Shown one piece after another: positions 16,240-23,021 of a stretch of 55,372 nt of DNA. Under the pieces are notes generated by a model. The model ran no database searches. It was given only the letters and a program-made list of their open reading frames with translations, and was not told where the DNA came from. Source of the DNA: a virus; the IMG/VR virus record IMGVR_UViG_3300034071_002180, positions 1 through 55,372 of that record. One strand, written 5' to 3'. The position numbers and the translations under genes were made by a program. Each line of letters starts with the position of its first letter. Within the stretch, counting starts at the first letter, position 1.

Positions 16240-16270
16240 CACGTGGGGTTTATCCACAGGGTTATACACA
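16240..16270. promoter_or_regulatory. CACGTGG plus two DnaA-box-like sites
   Basis: CACGTGG is followed by TTATCCACA (16250-16258) and TTATACACA (16262-16270), both matching the DnaA box TTATNCACA. The 16233-16510 gap otherwise has a CRP-like site, ACGGCGTGTCT at 16438 and a promoter. Confidence 0.5.
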
Positions 16271-16309
16271 GGGTGATTTATGATGTTGGTTACGACACTC
16301 CCGAAATTT

Positions 16310-16325
16310 TGTGAGATTAATCACA
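16310..16325. promoter_or_regulatory. CRP/GlxR-like operator
   Basis: TGTGAgattaaTCACA, an exact TGTGA-N6-TCACA palindrome about 150 nt upstream of the next promoter. Confidence 0.6.
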
Positions 16326-16456
16326 CGACTTGAGCGTCTCACTATTTAAGATTACTCGCTAGTAGGTTGATAATTTATGAGTAATAGGCTAGACTTACAT
16401 AGTAAGAAAAAATAAATAAAAGAAAGTCTATCCGCATACGGCGTGTCTAACCGAAA

Positions 16457-16484
16457 ATGTCAGACCCCTATGATAGGATAGAAT
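16457..16484 (+). promoter_or_regulatory. promoter for the 16511 operon
   Basis: ATGTCA, 16-nt spacer, TAGAAT. The -10 box ends 26 nt before the ATG, leaving room for the ribosome site AAAGAGG. TGTCAG in this position recurs before several operons. Confidence 0.55.
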
Positions 16485-16510
16485 TATCAACAAAAAGAAA
16501 GAGGCAATAA

Positions 16511-16723
16511 ATGTCCGCAAATGTCTACACTATCGAAAGCCTACTTGTAGGAAAAACTTATCACTCTCGCACACTAAAGGGAGAAATTATCTCAGCAGAA
16601 AAGTCTGATGTCTGGTATGGAACAGATACAGAAAGTTATCGTGTTCAGGTTCGCCCTCACTACTCAGCCCCACTTAATCTAAAAGATACTTATCGTATTC
16701 TCGCAGTAAGGATAAATGACTAA
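16511..16723 (+). CDS. 70-residue protein, unknown
   Basis: MSANVYTIESLLVGKTYHSR..., a compact beta-rich protein; AAAGAGG 6 nt upstream. First of seven coupled genes to 17910. No family recognised. Confidence 0.65.
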   Translation: MSANVYTIESLLVGKTYHSRTLKGEIISAEKSDVWYGTDTESYRVQVRPHYSAPLNLKDTYRILAVRIND

Positions 16724-16890
16724 TGCTAAAAGAATACATTGACGAAAACGAGTTTTATTTAATTAAAGATGAGATGAGATTTTGTTGTGATGAGTCACAA
16801 TTTAAATACACTTGTAAAGCCCACGGCGAGGCTATGGGTTGCTATTACCACGAGTTTGACTATACACAGAATTGCGAGGAACAACACTAA
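16723..16890 (+). CDS. 55-residue Cys/His-containing protein
   Basis: MLKEYIDENEFYLIKDEMRF... then CC, C-K-A-H and C-Y-Y-H patterns, plausible zinc ligands. TAATG overlaps at both ends. Function unknown. Confidence 0.6.
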   Translation: MLKEYIDENEFYLIKDEMRFCCDESQFKYTCKAHGEAMGCYYHEFDYTQNCEEQH

Positions 16891-17033
16891 TGGGATACAT
16901 TGAAATTTTTAGAATTGACAACGAGGGCGCAGGTTGGATAGACTTGTCTCAGGCTAATAGCGATGAATTGTTTAATTTAGAGTTAGGCTTACTTAATGAA
17001 GGCGCACTATTTACAACGAAAGAGGCAGAATAA
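16890..17033 (+). CDS. 47-residue acidic protein, unknown
   Basis: MGYIEIFRIDNEGAGWIDLS..., beta-rich start and acidic tail. Coupled by TAATG overlaps on both sides; no family recognised. Confidence 0.55.
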   Translation: MGYIEIFRIDNEGAGWIDLSQANSDELFNLELGLLNEGALFTTKEAE

Positions 17034-17251
17034 TGGACTATGAATACTTAATCACTTGCCAGTATGACTCAGAGGCACAACCTCATTGGGAACAACGCTA
17101 TGAAAATGAATTTGGCGCATGGGAAAGTTTTTTTCGATTTACTGATTGGGGACTTGCTAACGAATACTCAACAGTTAATCTTTACACTCCAACAGGAAAG
17201 TGTTACACCAAAGTATTTTATCGTGACGGAAGGGTACAGGTAAAAGCATAA
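17033..17251 (+). CDS. 72-residue aromatic-rich protein, unknown
   Basis: MDYEYLITCQYDSEAQPHWE..., rich in Trp, Phe and Tyr; no family recognised. Coupled by TAATG overlaps. Confidence 0.6.
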   Translation: MDYEYLITCQYDSEAQPHWEQRYENEFGAWESFFRFTDWGLANEYSTVNLYTPTGKCYTKVFYRDGRVQVKA

Positions 17252-17376
17252 TGCCACTATACGAATTTACTACTTTCATAACTATCGAGGCAGATAACGA
17301 AGAAGATGCCGTCCGTTGGTTTGATTGGAAAACCGAAGATTTAGAAACCTATGTCGCAGAAATTGAGGAGAAATAA
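17251..17376 (+). CDS. 41-residue acidic protein, unknown
   Basis: MPLYEFTTFITIEADNEEDA..., resembling short ferredoxin-like 'sensor' folds of phage mini-proteins; no assignment. Three bases separate it from the next gene. Confidence 0.55.
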   Translation: MPLYEFTTFITIEADNEEDAVRWFDWKTEDLETYVAEIEEK

Positions 17377-17378
17377 TA

Positions 17379-17666
17379 ATGGGAAGCGTAACAGCAATTG
17401 GATTAGCAGATAGCGTATTAGATTTAGAAACGCAGTTAGCGTATCACTTACAGGGTAATCACTATCCACCAGTACCACTAAGCATGGTGCAACCTTGCAT
17501 AGATGCTATTGACGCATACTATGATGAGGACTATGACCGATTTATTGCTATGCCTGAAGGCGTATTCTATAAGGGTATGAGTCATGCCCCTGCCCATGCT
17601 ATTGTAGACCAACACCACTTATCATGGTTCATTGACCCAGTAGATAACTATGAAGATGAGGAATAA
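17379..17666 (+). CDS. conserved actinophage-type protein, unknown
   Basis: 95 residues. The segment AYHLQGNHYPPVPLSMVQPC recalls a hypothetical family that is widespread in actinophages (W/Y-HL-x3-NHYPPVP). The rest is helical with many Asp and His (DQHHLSWFID). No known function. Supports an actinobacterial host. Confidence 0.65.
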   Translation: MGSVTAIGLADSVLDLETQLAYHLQGNHYPPVPLSMVQPCIDAIDAYYDEDYDRFIAMPEGVFYKGMSHAPAHAIVDQHHLSWFIDPVDNYEDEE

Positions 17667-17667
17667 A

Positions 17668-17910
17668 TTGTCTGATACAATGATTGCTATGGAACTAATT
17701 CACGCTGATGATCTAACACCAAGCCAATTGATGATTGGCGATTTAATTAAAGTTGGTGATGACATTGTTGAAGTTATTTATTTAGAAAGTGATTCAACAG
17801 GAGATAACTATTCAGTAGAAACTCAAAACGAATTTGGTGAAAAAGAAGTTATCTTGTATAGTTATACTGATACAATTCCGTTTTATGTTTTTATTGAAGA
17901 TGAAGAATAG
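17668..17910 (+). CDS. 80-residue acidic protein, unknown
   Basis: Start TTG 17668 is chosen because GAGG lies 6 nt upstream and it begins just past the previous stop; ATGs at 17650 and 17656 are alternatives. Beta-rich, acidic C-terminus (FIEDEE). No family recognised. Terminator follows. Confidence 0.6.
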   Translation: MSDTMIAMELIHADDLTPSQLMIGDLIKVGDDIVEVIYLESDSTGDNYSVETQNEFGEKEVILYSYTDTIPFYVFIEDEE

Positions 17911-17917
17911 TTAAAGT

Positions 17918-17945
17918 ATTTTTGTGTGCTTCCCCGCACAAAAAT
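17918..17945 (+). terminator. intrinsic terminator
   Basis: Stem ATTTTTGTG/CACAAAAAT around a C-rich loop, 8 nt after the stop codon. A/T arms make it act in either direction. Confidence 0.65.
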
Positions 17946-17968
17946 GCCACGTGCTACACGTCCCGCCC

Positions 17969-17984
17969 TGTGAGATTTGTCACA
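17969..17984. promoter_or_regulatory. CRP/GlxR-like operator
   Basis: TGTGAgatttgTCACA, an exact CRP-family palindrome that ends 9 nt before the TTGACA of the next promoter. Confidence 0.6.
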
Positions 17985-17993
17985 GTTTAAGAT

Positions 17994-18023
17994 TTGACAT
18001 TTTTTCCCCATGTATGCTAAGAT
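17994..18023 (+). promoter_or_regulatory. promoter, leaderless
   Basis: TTGACA, 18-nt spacer, TAAGAT; exactly 6 nt separate the -10 box from the ATG of the next gene. Confidence 0.65.
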
Positions 18024-18029
18024 TAATTT

Positions 18030-18182
18030 ATGAAGAAAAATCCAGAGGAATTACGCAGGCTTATGGAATTACGCCGTAGCAACGCTGCCTCTGCCGTACC
18101 CTCTAAAAAGAAATATACTCGCAAGGGTAGAAAATGTCAGTCAGAAATGCTACAATTAGATAAACAACAAAAAGGAGAATAG
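18030..18182 (+). CDS. 50-residue highly basic protein
   Basis: MKKNPEELRRLMELRRSNAA..., 16 or so Lys/Arg in 50 residues; possibly a nucleic-acid binder. No ribosome site; the start sits at the predicted transcript 5' end. Confidence 0.6.
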   Translation: MKKNPEELRRLMELRRSNAASAVPSKKKYTRKGRKCQSEMLQLDKQQKGE

Positions 18183-18186
18183 CCCC

Positions 18187-18363
18187 ATGGGAAATATCGC
18201 AGATGAATTTTATGATGAATACTACGCAACAACCTGCCCTGAATGTAAAGAAAATGCCGTTGACGCATATGAGGAAAAATGTACTCATTGCTTGCTAGAA
18301 GAAATGTCCGCACACTACAATGAAGACATTGCTCTAGAAATGAGTCTAGGCCTTGACTACTAA
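18187..18363 (+). CDS. 58-residue acidic zinc-ribbon-like protein
   Basis: MGNIADEFYDEYYATTCPEC... and a later CTHC: a CxxC...CxxC pair 20 residues apart. Located 4 nt after the basic protein gene. Function unknown. Confidence 0.6.
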   Translation: MGNIADEFYDEYYATTCPECKENAVDAYEEKCTHCLLEEMSAHYNEDIALEMSLGLDY

Positions 18364-19087
18364 TACACTTAAACTAAAAAGATCTAAAGACAGAAAGGTC
18401 GCTAATGCCGTCACCTCTAATGGAAAACAAGCAAGTATCGCAAATACCTTTGGCCTACCTGCTGGAAAGGCTTTCTCGTGCCCTGGTGCCACTAGTGTAT
18501 GTGAAAGCGTATGCTACGCAGGAAAACTCGAAAAGGTATTCCCAACCGTAAAGGTTAACCTATTACACAATTGGGCCCTGCTAAAAGACGCAGACTATTT
18601 AACTATGCTTAATCTCATTGCTGAGATGATTGCTGATTTCAAGGCTGATTGTATAAAGAAAGACGCACCTATGCTATTTCGCATTCACTGGGACGGAGAT
18701 TTCTTTAACGATACTTATGCCACTGCCTGGTCCGATGTAATCAAACTTAATCCTGATATTCAATTCTGGGTATACACTCGTGTTAAGTCTGCTGCTCTAA
18801 TCCTTAAAGACATTGAAAACCTATCACTTTACTTTTCTGCTGATAGTGAGAATGTTAAAACTGCCGTTGATCTAAAAATTAATAGCGGTGTTCGCATGGC
18901 ATACCTTGCTAAGAATTTTGCTATCGGTCAAGCCGATGTAAAAGAAATGATTGGTAAGCCTGCTGCTAAGTGTCCTGAGAATAATAAACAAATTCCACTT
19001 ATCTCATCCGCTGGCTCCGCTTGCGTTTCTTGCTCATTGTGTGTATACTCTAAGAGTGACATAATTTTTTCTGCGACTAAGAAATGA
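18353..19087 (+). CDS. GP88-like phage protein
   Basis: 244 residues from a TTG overlapping the previous gene by 11 nt. FSCPGATSVCESVCYAGKLE, then FRIHWDGDFFND, VYTRVKSA and a C-terminal CVSCSLC cluster recall the 'gene product 88' family (PF17338) of actinophages. Six or more conserved cysteines suggest a metal or iron-sulfur site, and some of the pattern resembles radical SAM-like TIM barrels, but no activity is known to me. Confidence 0.65.
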   Translation: MTTNTLKLKRSKDRKVANAVTSNGKQASIANTFGLPAGKAFSCPGATSVCESVCYAGKLEKVFPTVKVNLLHNWALLKDADYLTMLNLIAEMIADFKADCIKKDAPMLFRIHWDGDFFNDTYATAWSDVIKLNPDIQFWVYTRVKSAALILKDIENLSLYFSADSENVKTAVDLKINSGVRMAYLAKNFAIGQADVKEMIGKPAAKCPENNKQIPLISSAGSACVSCSLCVYSKSDIIFSATKK

Positions 19088-19092
19088 GATAA

Positions 19093-19155
19093 ATGAATTC
19101 CTTGCAATTAATATTTTTATTTTGGTTGTTAATACTTTTATTTTTTCACCAATAA
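19093..19155 (+). CDS. 20-residue hydrophobic peptide within a hairpin
   Basis: MNSLQLIFLFWLLILLFFHQ starts 5 nt after the GP88-like stop. It lies almost wholly inside an inverted repeat, TCCTTGCAATT/AATTGCAAGGA, that would sequester it in RNA. Size and hydrophobicity resemble type I toxin peptides (Ibs/TisB class), but similar DNA could simply be a terminator. Confidence 0.35.
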   Translation: MNSLQLIFLFWLLILLFFHQ

Positions 19156-19253
19156 AAATTGCAAGGATCCACGTGGGCAAAACTTTTGGTTTGTCAAGTT
19201 GCGACACGCCTTTAAGATGTGATTAAGGACACACCCCAAAACCCTCCCTTGAT

Positions 19254-19282
19254 TGGCATTTCTGACATTTTTCTGCTAGAAT
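19254..19282 (+). promoter_or_regulatory. promoter for the 19327 gene
   Basis: TTGGCA, 17-nt spacer, TAGAAT. The 19156-19326 gap also contains CCACGTGG (19169-19176) and CGACACGCC (the complement of the GGCGTGTCG element). Confidence 0.55.
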
Positions 19283-19326
19283 TATACTATAAGCAATTAA
19301 CCCCCACAACAGAAAGGCAAGACCCA

Positions 19327-19497
19327 ATGACACTTCACGGATACACTTACCAAATTGGTGATTTATTTACAACCAGCAAGACAGGCGTTACAGGTCGTAT
19401 CGCAGGTTTTACACCAATGTCTAATAAGGTTACCAGAGTTAGTCTAATCTTGGCAAATGGCGCACAACGCCTTGCTATGGTCAAGACAAGCAAATAA
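19327..19497 (+). CDS. 56-residue beta protein, paralogue of 19603
   Basis: MTLHGYTYQIGDLFTTSKTG..., preceded by AGAAAGGCAAG. Aligns by eye with the next gene: Y-x-(I/V)GD-x-FTT-x-K-x-x-V-(T/S)G, then R-V-x-L and NGA. Looks like a small SH3/KOW-like barrel. Function unknown. Confidence 0.65.
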   Translation: MTLHGYTYQIGDLFTTSKTGVTGRIAGFTPMSNKVTRVSLILANGAQRLAMVKTSK

Positions 19498-19527
19498 TCT
19501 CACAATGTGAGAAATGTCGAAATGGAT

Positions 19528-19557
19528 TTGACATTTTTATCCCCAAAATGTTATACT
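19528..19557 (+). promoter_or_regulatory. promoter for the 19603 gene
   Basis: TTGACA, 18-nt spacer, TATACT. A TCACAATGTGA palindrome lies 20 nt upstream, at the end of the previous gene. Confidence 0.6.
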
Positions 19558-19602
19558 TAGGTATAACCAAATAACAACCCCTAAACAGAAAAGAGAAACA
19601 AA

Positions 19603-19767
19603 ATGGCAGTAGCAACAGCAACTTACAAAGTCGGAGATACTTTCACGACACAGAAGTCAAAGGTCAGCGGAGTAATCACAGAGATTACACCACAGGCTAA
19701 TGGAAATGTTCGTGTAAAGTTAGATGTAAATGGCGCAACTCGTTATACAACTTGGACGGCTAAGTAA
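19603..19767 (+). CDS. 54-residue beta protein, paralogue of 19327
   Basis: MAVATATYKVGDTFTTQKSK... shares the GD-x-FTT...VSG...RV motif with its neighbour, so the pair arose by duplication. AAGAGAAAC precedes the ATG. Followed 14 nt later by hairpin motif copy 2. Confidence 0.65.
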   Translation: MAVATATYKVGDTFTTQKSKVSGVITEITPQANGNVRVKLDVNGATRYTTWTAK

Positions 19768-19781
19768 GTAAATAGTTTATT

Positions 19782-19805
19782 CCTGAGTATGAATTAAAAC
19801 TACTC
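19782..19805 (+). ncRNA. CCT-hairpin 3' element, copy 2
   Basis: CCT, GAGTA, 11-nt loop ending AAAAC, TACTC. Compared with copy 1 both sides of a base pair changed (C-G to T-A). Confidence 0.7.
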
Positions 19806-19848
19806 AACACCCCCAACTAATAACCCACAAAAGAAAAGAGATAAACAG

Positions 19849-20271
19849 ATGGCTAGAGCAAAAGCAATAAATGTAAAAATCCCAACAGTTCGTGTAATCG
19901 CAGGACTAGAGCAAGCACTTGCTACACTAGAAGCAGACTACGCAACACAATCAGCAAAAGAAGCGCAATACGAAATTGCTAAGAAGGCTTGGCAAAAAGA
20001 GGTTATTGACTACGCAGTAGCAAACATCTCAAAAGCAGAAAACTTCCGCACCAACTATCGTAATTGGTCAAACAATCTTAACATTGACTTTGACTTGACA
20101 GTATTGGAAAAGGATTTGCCAACAGAGCCTGAAAAGGACTTCGAGGTAATTCACTCCAGCACTTATCGTGAGTCAAAGAAAGAAATCCAAAACGCAATCC
20201 GTATTCTGAAAATGACAGATGAGGAAACAGTAAATACCTCAACCTACAACGCAATCGCTCAGTATCTATAA
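19849..20271 (+). CDS. 140-residue helical protein, unknown
   Basis: MARAKAINVKIPTVRVIAGL..., with a long helical middle (EADYATQSAKEAQYEIAKKA). AAGAGATAAACAG precedes the ATG. No family recognised. A 7-bp hairpin GTATCTA/TAGATAC spans its stop, followed by motif copy 3. Confidence 0.65.
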   Translation: MARAKAINVKIPTVRVIAGLEQALATLEADYATQSAKEAQYEIAKKAWQKEVIDYAVANISKAENFRTNYRNWSNNLNIDFDLTVLEKDLPTEPEKDFEVIHSSTYRESKKEIQNAIRILKMTDEETVNTSTYNAIAQYL

Positions 20272-20283
20272 TTAGATACAACT

Positions 20284-20308
20284 CCTGAGTATGAGTCTAA
20301 ACTGCTCA
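20284..20308 (+). ncRNA. CCT-hairpin 3' element, copy 3
   Basis: CCT, GAGTA, 11-nt loop ending TAAAC, TGCTC (one T-G wobble). Ends the 19849 transcript; a stem-loop sits just upstream. Confidence 0.7.
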
Positions 20309-20425
20309 ACCACGACCACAGAAATGCGTGGCTAAATAAATAGAGTGGAGAATTCGCCAGGCTGATTAGGGCGATCATAGAAATACTATAGAGCCAGTTC
20401 ACACCAACTGCAAGAAGTGTAACTA
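20309..20425 (+). other. structured gap between two hairpin motifs
   Basis: No frame seen. Contains CCACG/CGTGG, CGCC/GGCG, ATAG/CTAT and AGTT(c)ACAC/GTGTAACT inverted repeats and a TACTAT box near 20384, leading into motif copy 4. It may encode a short stand-alone RNA. Confidence 0.4.
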
Positions 20426-20450
20426 CCTGAGTATGTATCAAAACTGCTCC
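20426..20450 (+). ncRNA. CCT-hairpin 3' element, copy 4
   Basis: CCT, GAGTA, 11-nt loop ending AAAAC, TGCTC. No protein gene ends here, so it probably closes a non-coding transcript. Confidence 0.65.
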
Positions 20451-20462
20451 CCGCAAGGGCCC

Positions 20463-20492
20463 TTGACAAATGTCAGTGGCACCCAGTACAAT
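20463..20492 (+). promoter_or_regulatory. promoter for the 20524 gene
   Basis: TTGACA, 18-nt spacer containing TGTCAG, TACAAT. Ends 31 nt before the ATG. Confidence 0.6.
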
Positions 20493-20523
20493 TGAATTAA
20501 CCAACTAACAGAAAGAGGCCCCC

Positions 20524-20952
20524 ATGGACCAAACAGAAACATCAGTAACAGTAATACCAAACACAACACAGGAATTCCTTCAGTCTCAAATTAAAATCAA
20601 GGATGAGCGCATTGCTCAACTTGAGGACCACATTCAAAAAGTAACTCAGCGCTCATATGCAGATTCTGCAGAGCGTAACCGTATTACAGAAGATATGCAG
20701 ACATGGACTCTCTCAGCGCTTGAGAGTGGAACAATTAATGAGTCAGAAGCAGAAGAGATTGCGGAAATCGTTGGATTCGAATTAACGAAAGAATTCGAAT
20801 TAGAAGTTACAGTTATGTATTCAGTCACCGTTAATGCTCGTGATGAAGAGTCTGCACAGAATGTAATTCACGATATTGATTTTGATACCGTTCAATACGA
20901 CTCAGATAATATTTCTTGGTTGTCATCCAGTGTTGACAGAATAGATATTTAG
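20524..20952 (+). CDS. 142-residue coiled-coil protein, unknown
   Basis: MDQTETSVTVIPNTTQEFLQ..., a coiled coil at residues ~15-50 (IKIKDERIAQLEDHIQKV), then an acidic region and a C-terminal beta domain (VMYSVTVNARDEESAQNVI). AGAAAGAGG precedes the ATG. Function unknown. A TAGTAG/CTACTA hairpin and motif copy 5 follow. Confidence 0.65.
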   Translation: MDQTETSVTVIPNTTQEFLQSQIKIKDERIAQLEDHIQKVTQRSYADSAERNRITEDMQTWTLSALESGTINESEAEEIAEIVGFELTKEFELEVTVMYSVTVNARDEESAQNVIHDIDFDTVQYDSDNISWLSSSVDRIDI

Positions 20953-20970
20953 TAGGGGGCTACTAAAGGA

Positions 20971-20998
20971 CCTGAGCATGTCTCTACATAAACTGCTC
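20971..20998 (+). ncRNA. CCT-hairpin 3' element, copy 5
   Basis: CCT, GAGCA, a longer 15-nt loop still ending AAAC, TGCTC. A perfect TAGTAG-GGGG-CTACTA hairpin stands 5 nt upstream. Confidence 0.7.
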
Positions 20999-21020
20999 TC
21001 TCATTATTCCGTGAAAAATT

Positions 21021-21051
21021 CCACGTGGGGCTTATCCACAGGTTATCCACA
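21021..21051. promoter_or_regulatory. CCACGTGG plus two DnaA boxes
   Basis: CCACGTGG, then two exact DnaA boxes TTATCCACA (21032-21040 and 21043-21051) in the same orientation, then the palindrome ATCACATTGTGAT at 21060-21072. The rest of the gap leads to the next promoter. Confidence 0.55.
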
Positions 21052-21123
21052 TGATCAAGATCACATTGTGATTTACGATACAGTTACGAAATGCCCCAAT
21101 TGTCCCATGCTTACTTATACGAT

Positions 21124-21152
21124 TTGACTTTGTCAGTCCACCCATGTATACT
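21124..21152 (+). promoter_or_regulatory. promoter for the DUF932 gene
   Basis: TTGACT, 17-nt spacer containing TGTCAG, TATACT; 31 nt before the ATG with AAAGAGAAA in between. Confidence 0.65.
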
Positions 21153-21183
21153 TAGATTAACAACAACAGAAAAGAGAAAACTC

Positions 21184-22200
21184 ATGGCACATGACCTAGA
21201 AACACAAAACGGAAAAGCATCATTCGCATCTTTCCGTGAACCTGCTTGGCATGGATTGGGTACAGTCTTTACAGAAGAAAAATCTACATCAGAGATGCTG
21301 GCTGCTGCTAGTCTTAATGGTTGGAATGTTCGTCTTGAAGATTTGGAAACCCCTTCACATTTAACAAGCGACAAGGCGTACCAATACGTTTTGCGTACTA
21401 ACCCAACAGATAATTCTCAGACCGACATTCTTGGTGTCGTTGGTGAGCGTTACCATGTTTTACAGAATGAAGATTTATTTTCATTTGGCGATAACATTCT
21501 AGATGGTGGTGGTCGTTGGGAAACGGCTGGCTCAATCAAGGGTGGTCGTGTTGTATTCGGTGCGTTAGCACTAGAGCGAGAAACAGTTCTTGACCCTAGC
21601 GGTGTTGCCGATAAGGTAAAGACTTATTTGCTCATCAACACATCACACGATGGCTCAATCGCTATTCAAGCAAGCATCACGCCAGTTCGTGTTGTATGCG
21701 CTAACACTCTTAACCTTGCGCTTGGTTCAATCAAGAAAAAGAATGGCATCAAGCAATCATTCAAGATTCGTCACACACAAACAGCAAGCGGTAAGGTTGC
21801 TATTGCTCGTGAAACTCTTGGCATGGCTAATAAGTACATGGACGAATTTGACATCATGGCTAAGGCAATGATTGAGAAAGAAGTCACTGCTCTTGATTTC
21901 AACAAAATTATTCTTGCTGCTTATCCTAAGCCAGAAACAGATGCTAAGGGTTCACTAAAGAAGTGGGAAAATAAAGTTGATGTCATTAACGACATTTACA
22001 CAGGCGAGTTTAACGGAATGATTGCGGGTAATTCATGGGGTGCTTTCAATGCGCTAACTGAACGCCTTGATTGGTATCGTTCTGCTCGTGGTGGTTCTAA
22101 CGAATCCATTCTCGCATCAGCATCAGGATTTGACCCTGCGATTAACGCAGAAAAAAATCGTTTGCTAAAAGTTGTACAAAATGTTATGTCTTTAGCATAA
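21184..22200 (+). CDS. DUF932 phage/plasmid-like protein
   Basis: 338 residues. FREPAWHGLGTVF at residues ~15-27 is the signature of the DUF932 (TIGR03299) family; VGERYHVLQNEDLFSFGD and TPVRVVCANTLNLAL are further family blocks. Common in phages and plasmids of Actinobacteria; role unknown, often near replication or recombination genes. An earlier in-frame start would overlap the promoter. Its stop lies in a GTTATG/CATAAC hairpin followed by motif copy 6. Confidence 0.85.
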   Translation: MAHDLETQNGKASFASFREPAWHGLGTVFTEEKSTSEMLAAASLNGWNVRLEDLETPSHLTSDKAYQYVLRTNPTDNSQTDILGVVGERYHVLQNEDLFSFGDNILDGGGRWETAGSIKGGRVVFGALALERETVLDPSGVADKVKTYLLINTSHDGSIAIQASITPVRVVCANTLNLALGSIKKKNGIKQSFKIRHTQTASGKVAIARETLGMANKYMDEFDIMAKAMIEKEVTALDFNKIILAAYPKPETDAKGSLKKWENKVDVINDIYTGEFNGMIAGNSWGAFNALTERLDWYRSARGGSNESILASASGFDPAINAEKNRLLKVVQNVMSLA

Positions 22201-22208
22201 CAAAAAAT

Positions 22209-22232
22209 CCTGAGCAAGATTTAAAACTGCTC
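22209..22232 (+). ncRNA. CCT-hairpin 3' element, copy 6
   Basis: CCT, GAGCA, 11-nt loop ending AAAAC, TGCTC. It lies between the DUF932 stop and tRNA-Asp, four bases before the tRNA. Confidence 0.7.
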
Positions 22233-22236
22233 GCAT

Positions 22237-22310
22237 GGAGTGTTAGCATAGTTGGTTAATGCGCTACCCTGTCACGGTAGAGATCACGGGTTCAAGTCCC
22301 GTACACTTCG
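22237..22310 (+). tRNA. tRNA-Asp (GTC)
   Basis: Full cloverleaf: acceptor GGAGTGT/ACACTTC, D stem GCAT/ATGC, anticodon arm CTACC-ctGTCac-GGTAG, T arm ACGGG-ttcaagt-CCCGT. Discriminator G; CCA is not encoded. Probably read from the DUF932 promoter. Confidence 0.95.
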
Positions 22311-22316
22311 CAAAAT

Positions 22317-22425
22317 CCACGTGGGGAACAAATAGTACAAATCGGACATAAAAATGTCAAATAAAAAAATCTTTACGAAGACTATAAAAGATCCCCCAAA
22401 ATGTCAAACCAAAAAATCTTTACGA
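22317..22425. repeat. CCACGTGG and a 28-bp direct repeat
   Basis: CCACGTGG at 22317 is followed by two near-identical 28-nt direct repeats (22351-22378 and 22398-22425) of the form AAAATGTCAAA...ATCTTTACGA, differing at about three positions. No gene in 22311-22465. Probably operators for the next promoter. Confidence 0.6.
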
Positions 22426-22430
22426 TAGAG

Positions 22431-22459
22431 TTGACATTTCCCCCAAACCATGCGATAAT
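22431..22459 (+). promoter_or_regulatory. promoter, leaderless
   Basis: TTGACA, 17-nt spacer, GATAAT, and 6 nt to the ATG at 22466. Confidence 0.7.
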
Positions 22460-22465
22460 TAATAC

Positions 22466-22630
22466 ATGACCCAAACAATGAGAACTATTGACGAATTAGT
22501 CAATGAGATGTACATGGACAATGAGCAACATCTCGAATACATGGAAAATATGAACGGTGGGGATTGTGATTGTAACATCCACACTACCTTGAATACAATA
22601 GTCAAATACTGGTGGGATGAGGAGAACTAA
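22466..22630 (+). CDS. 54-residue acidic protein, unknown
   Basis: MTQTMRTIDELVNEMYMDNE... with a CDCN pair and YWWDEEN end. Leaderless start. First gene of an operon running to 23018; overlaps the next by TAATG. Confidence 0.6.
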   Translation: MTQTMRTIDELVNEMYMDNEQHLEYMENMNGGDCDCNIHTTLNTIVKYWWDEEN

Positions 22631-22788
22631 TGTTAGGTTATGAGAGAGATGATTTAGATAACATGGTTCTTGCTATTGATTCTGCTTTAACTACCGTGAA
22701 TCCTGACGATGACCCTTGGCTACATAGAAACCTTACACAAGCCTCAGACTTCCTATCAGGGCTATGGGCAGAAGGGTACTTTGACTAA
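22630..22788 (+). CDS. 52-residue acidic protein, unknown
   Basis: MLGYERDDLDNMVLAIDSAL..., helical and acidic. TAATG overlaps on both sides. No family recognised. Confidence 0.6.
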   Translation: MLGYERDDLDNMVLAIDSALTTVNPDDDPWLHRNLTQASDFLSGLWAEGYFD

Positions 22789-23018
22789 TGTGGAGTAGAT
22801 ATACATTTGTTTGCGACCCTGATGAATGCGATGCCCTGGTTGAGTTTACTGCTAGGGATGACTTTGGCTTTCCCCTGGGAGTTGTGGCAATGAAATGCCC
22901 TTGTGGTAGGATGTTAAACTATATTAGTTATGAAGAGGCTTACGCTCCGATCATTACAGATGTGAGCAAGGTCACACCCCGTGAAGTTGTAAAAATCAAC
23001 ACGAACCCGTATAATTAA
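22788..23018 (+). CDS. 76-residue zinc-ribbon-like protein
   Basis: MWSRYTFVCDPDECDALVEF..., then CPCGRM: CxxxxC...CxC, likely zinc-binding. Its stop codon region contains the TATAAT box of the next gene. Function unknown. Confidence 0.65.
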   Translation: MWSRYTFVCDPDECDALVEFTARDDFGFPLGVVAMKCPCGRMLNYISYEEAYAPIITDVSKVTPREVVKINTNPYN

Positions 23019-23021
23019 TAT

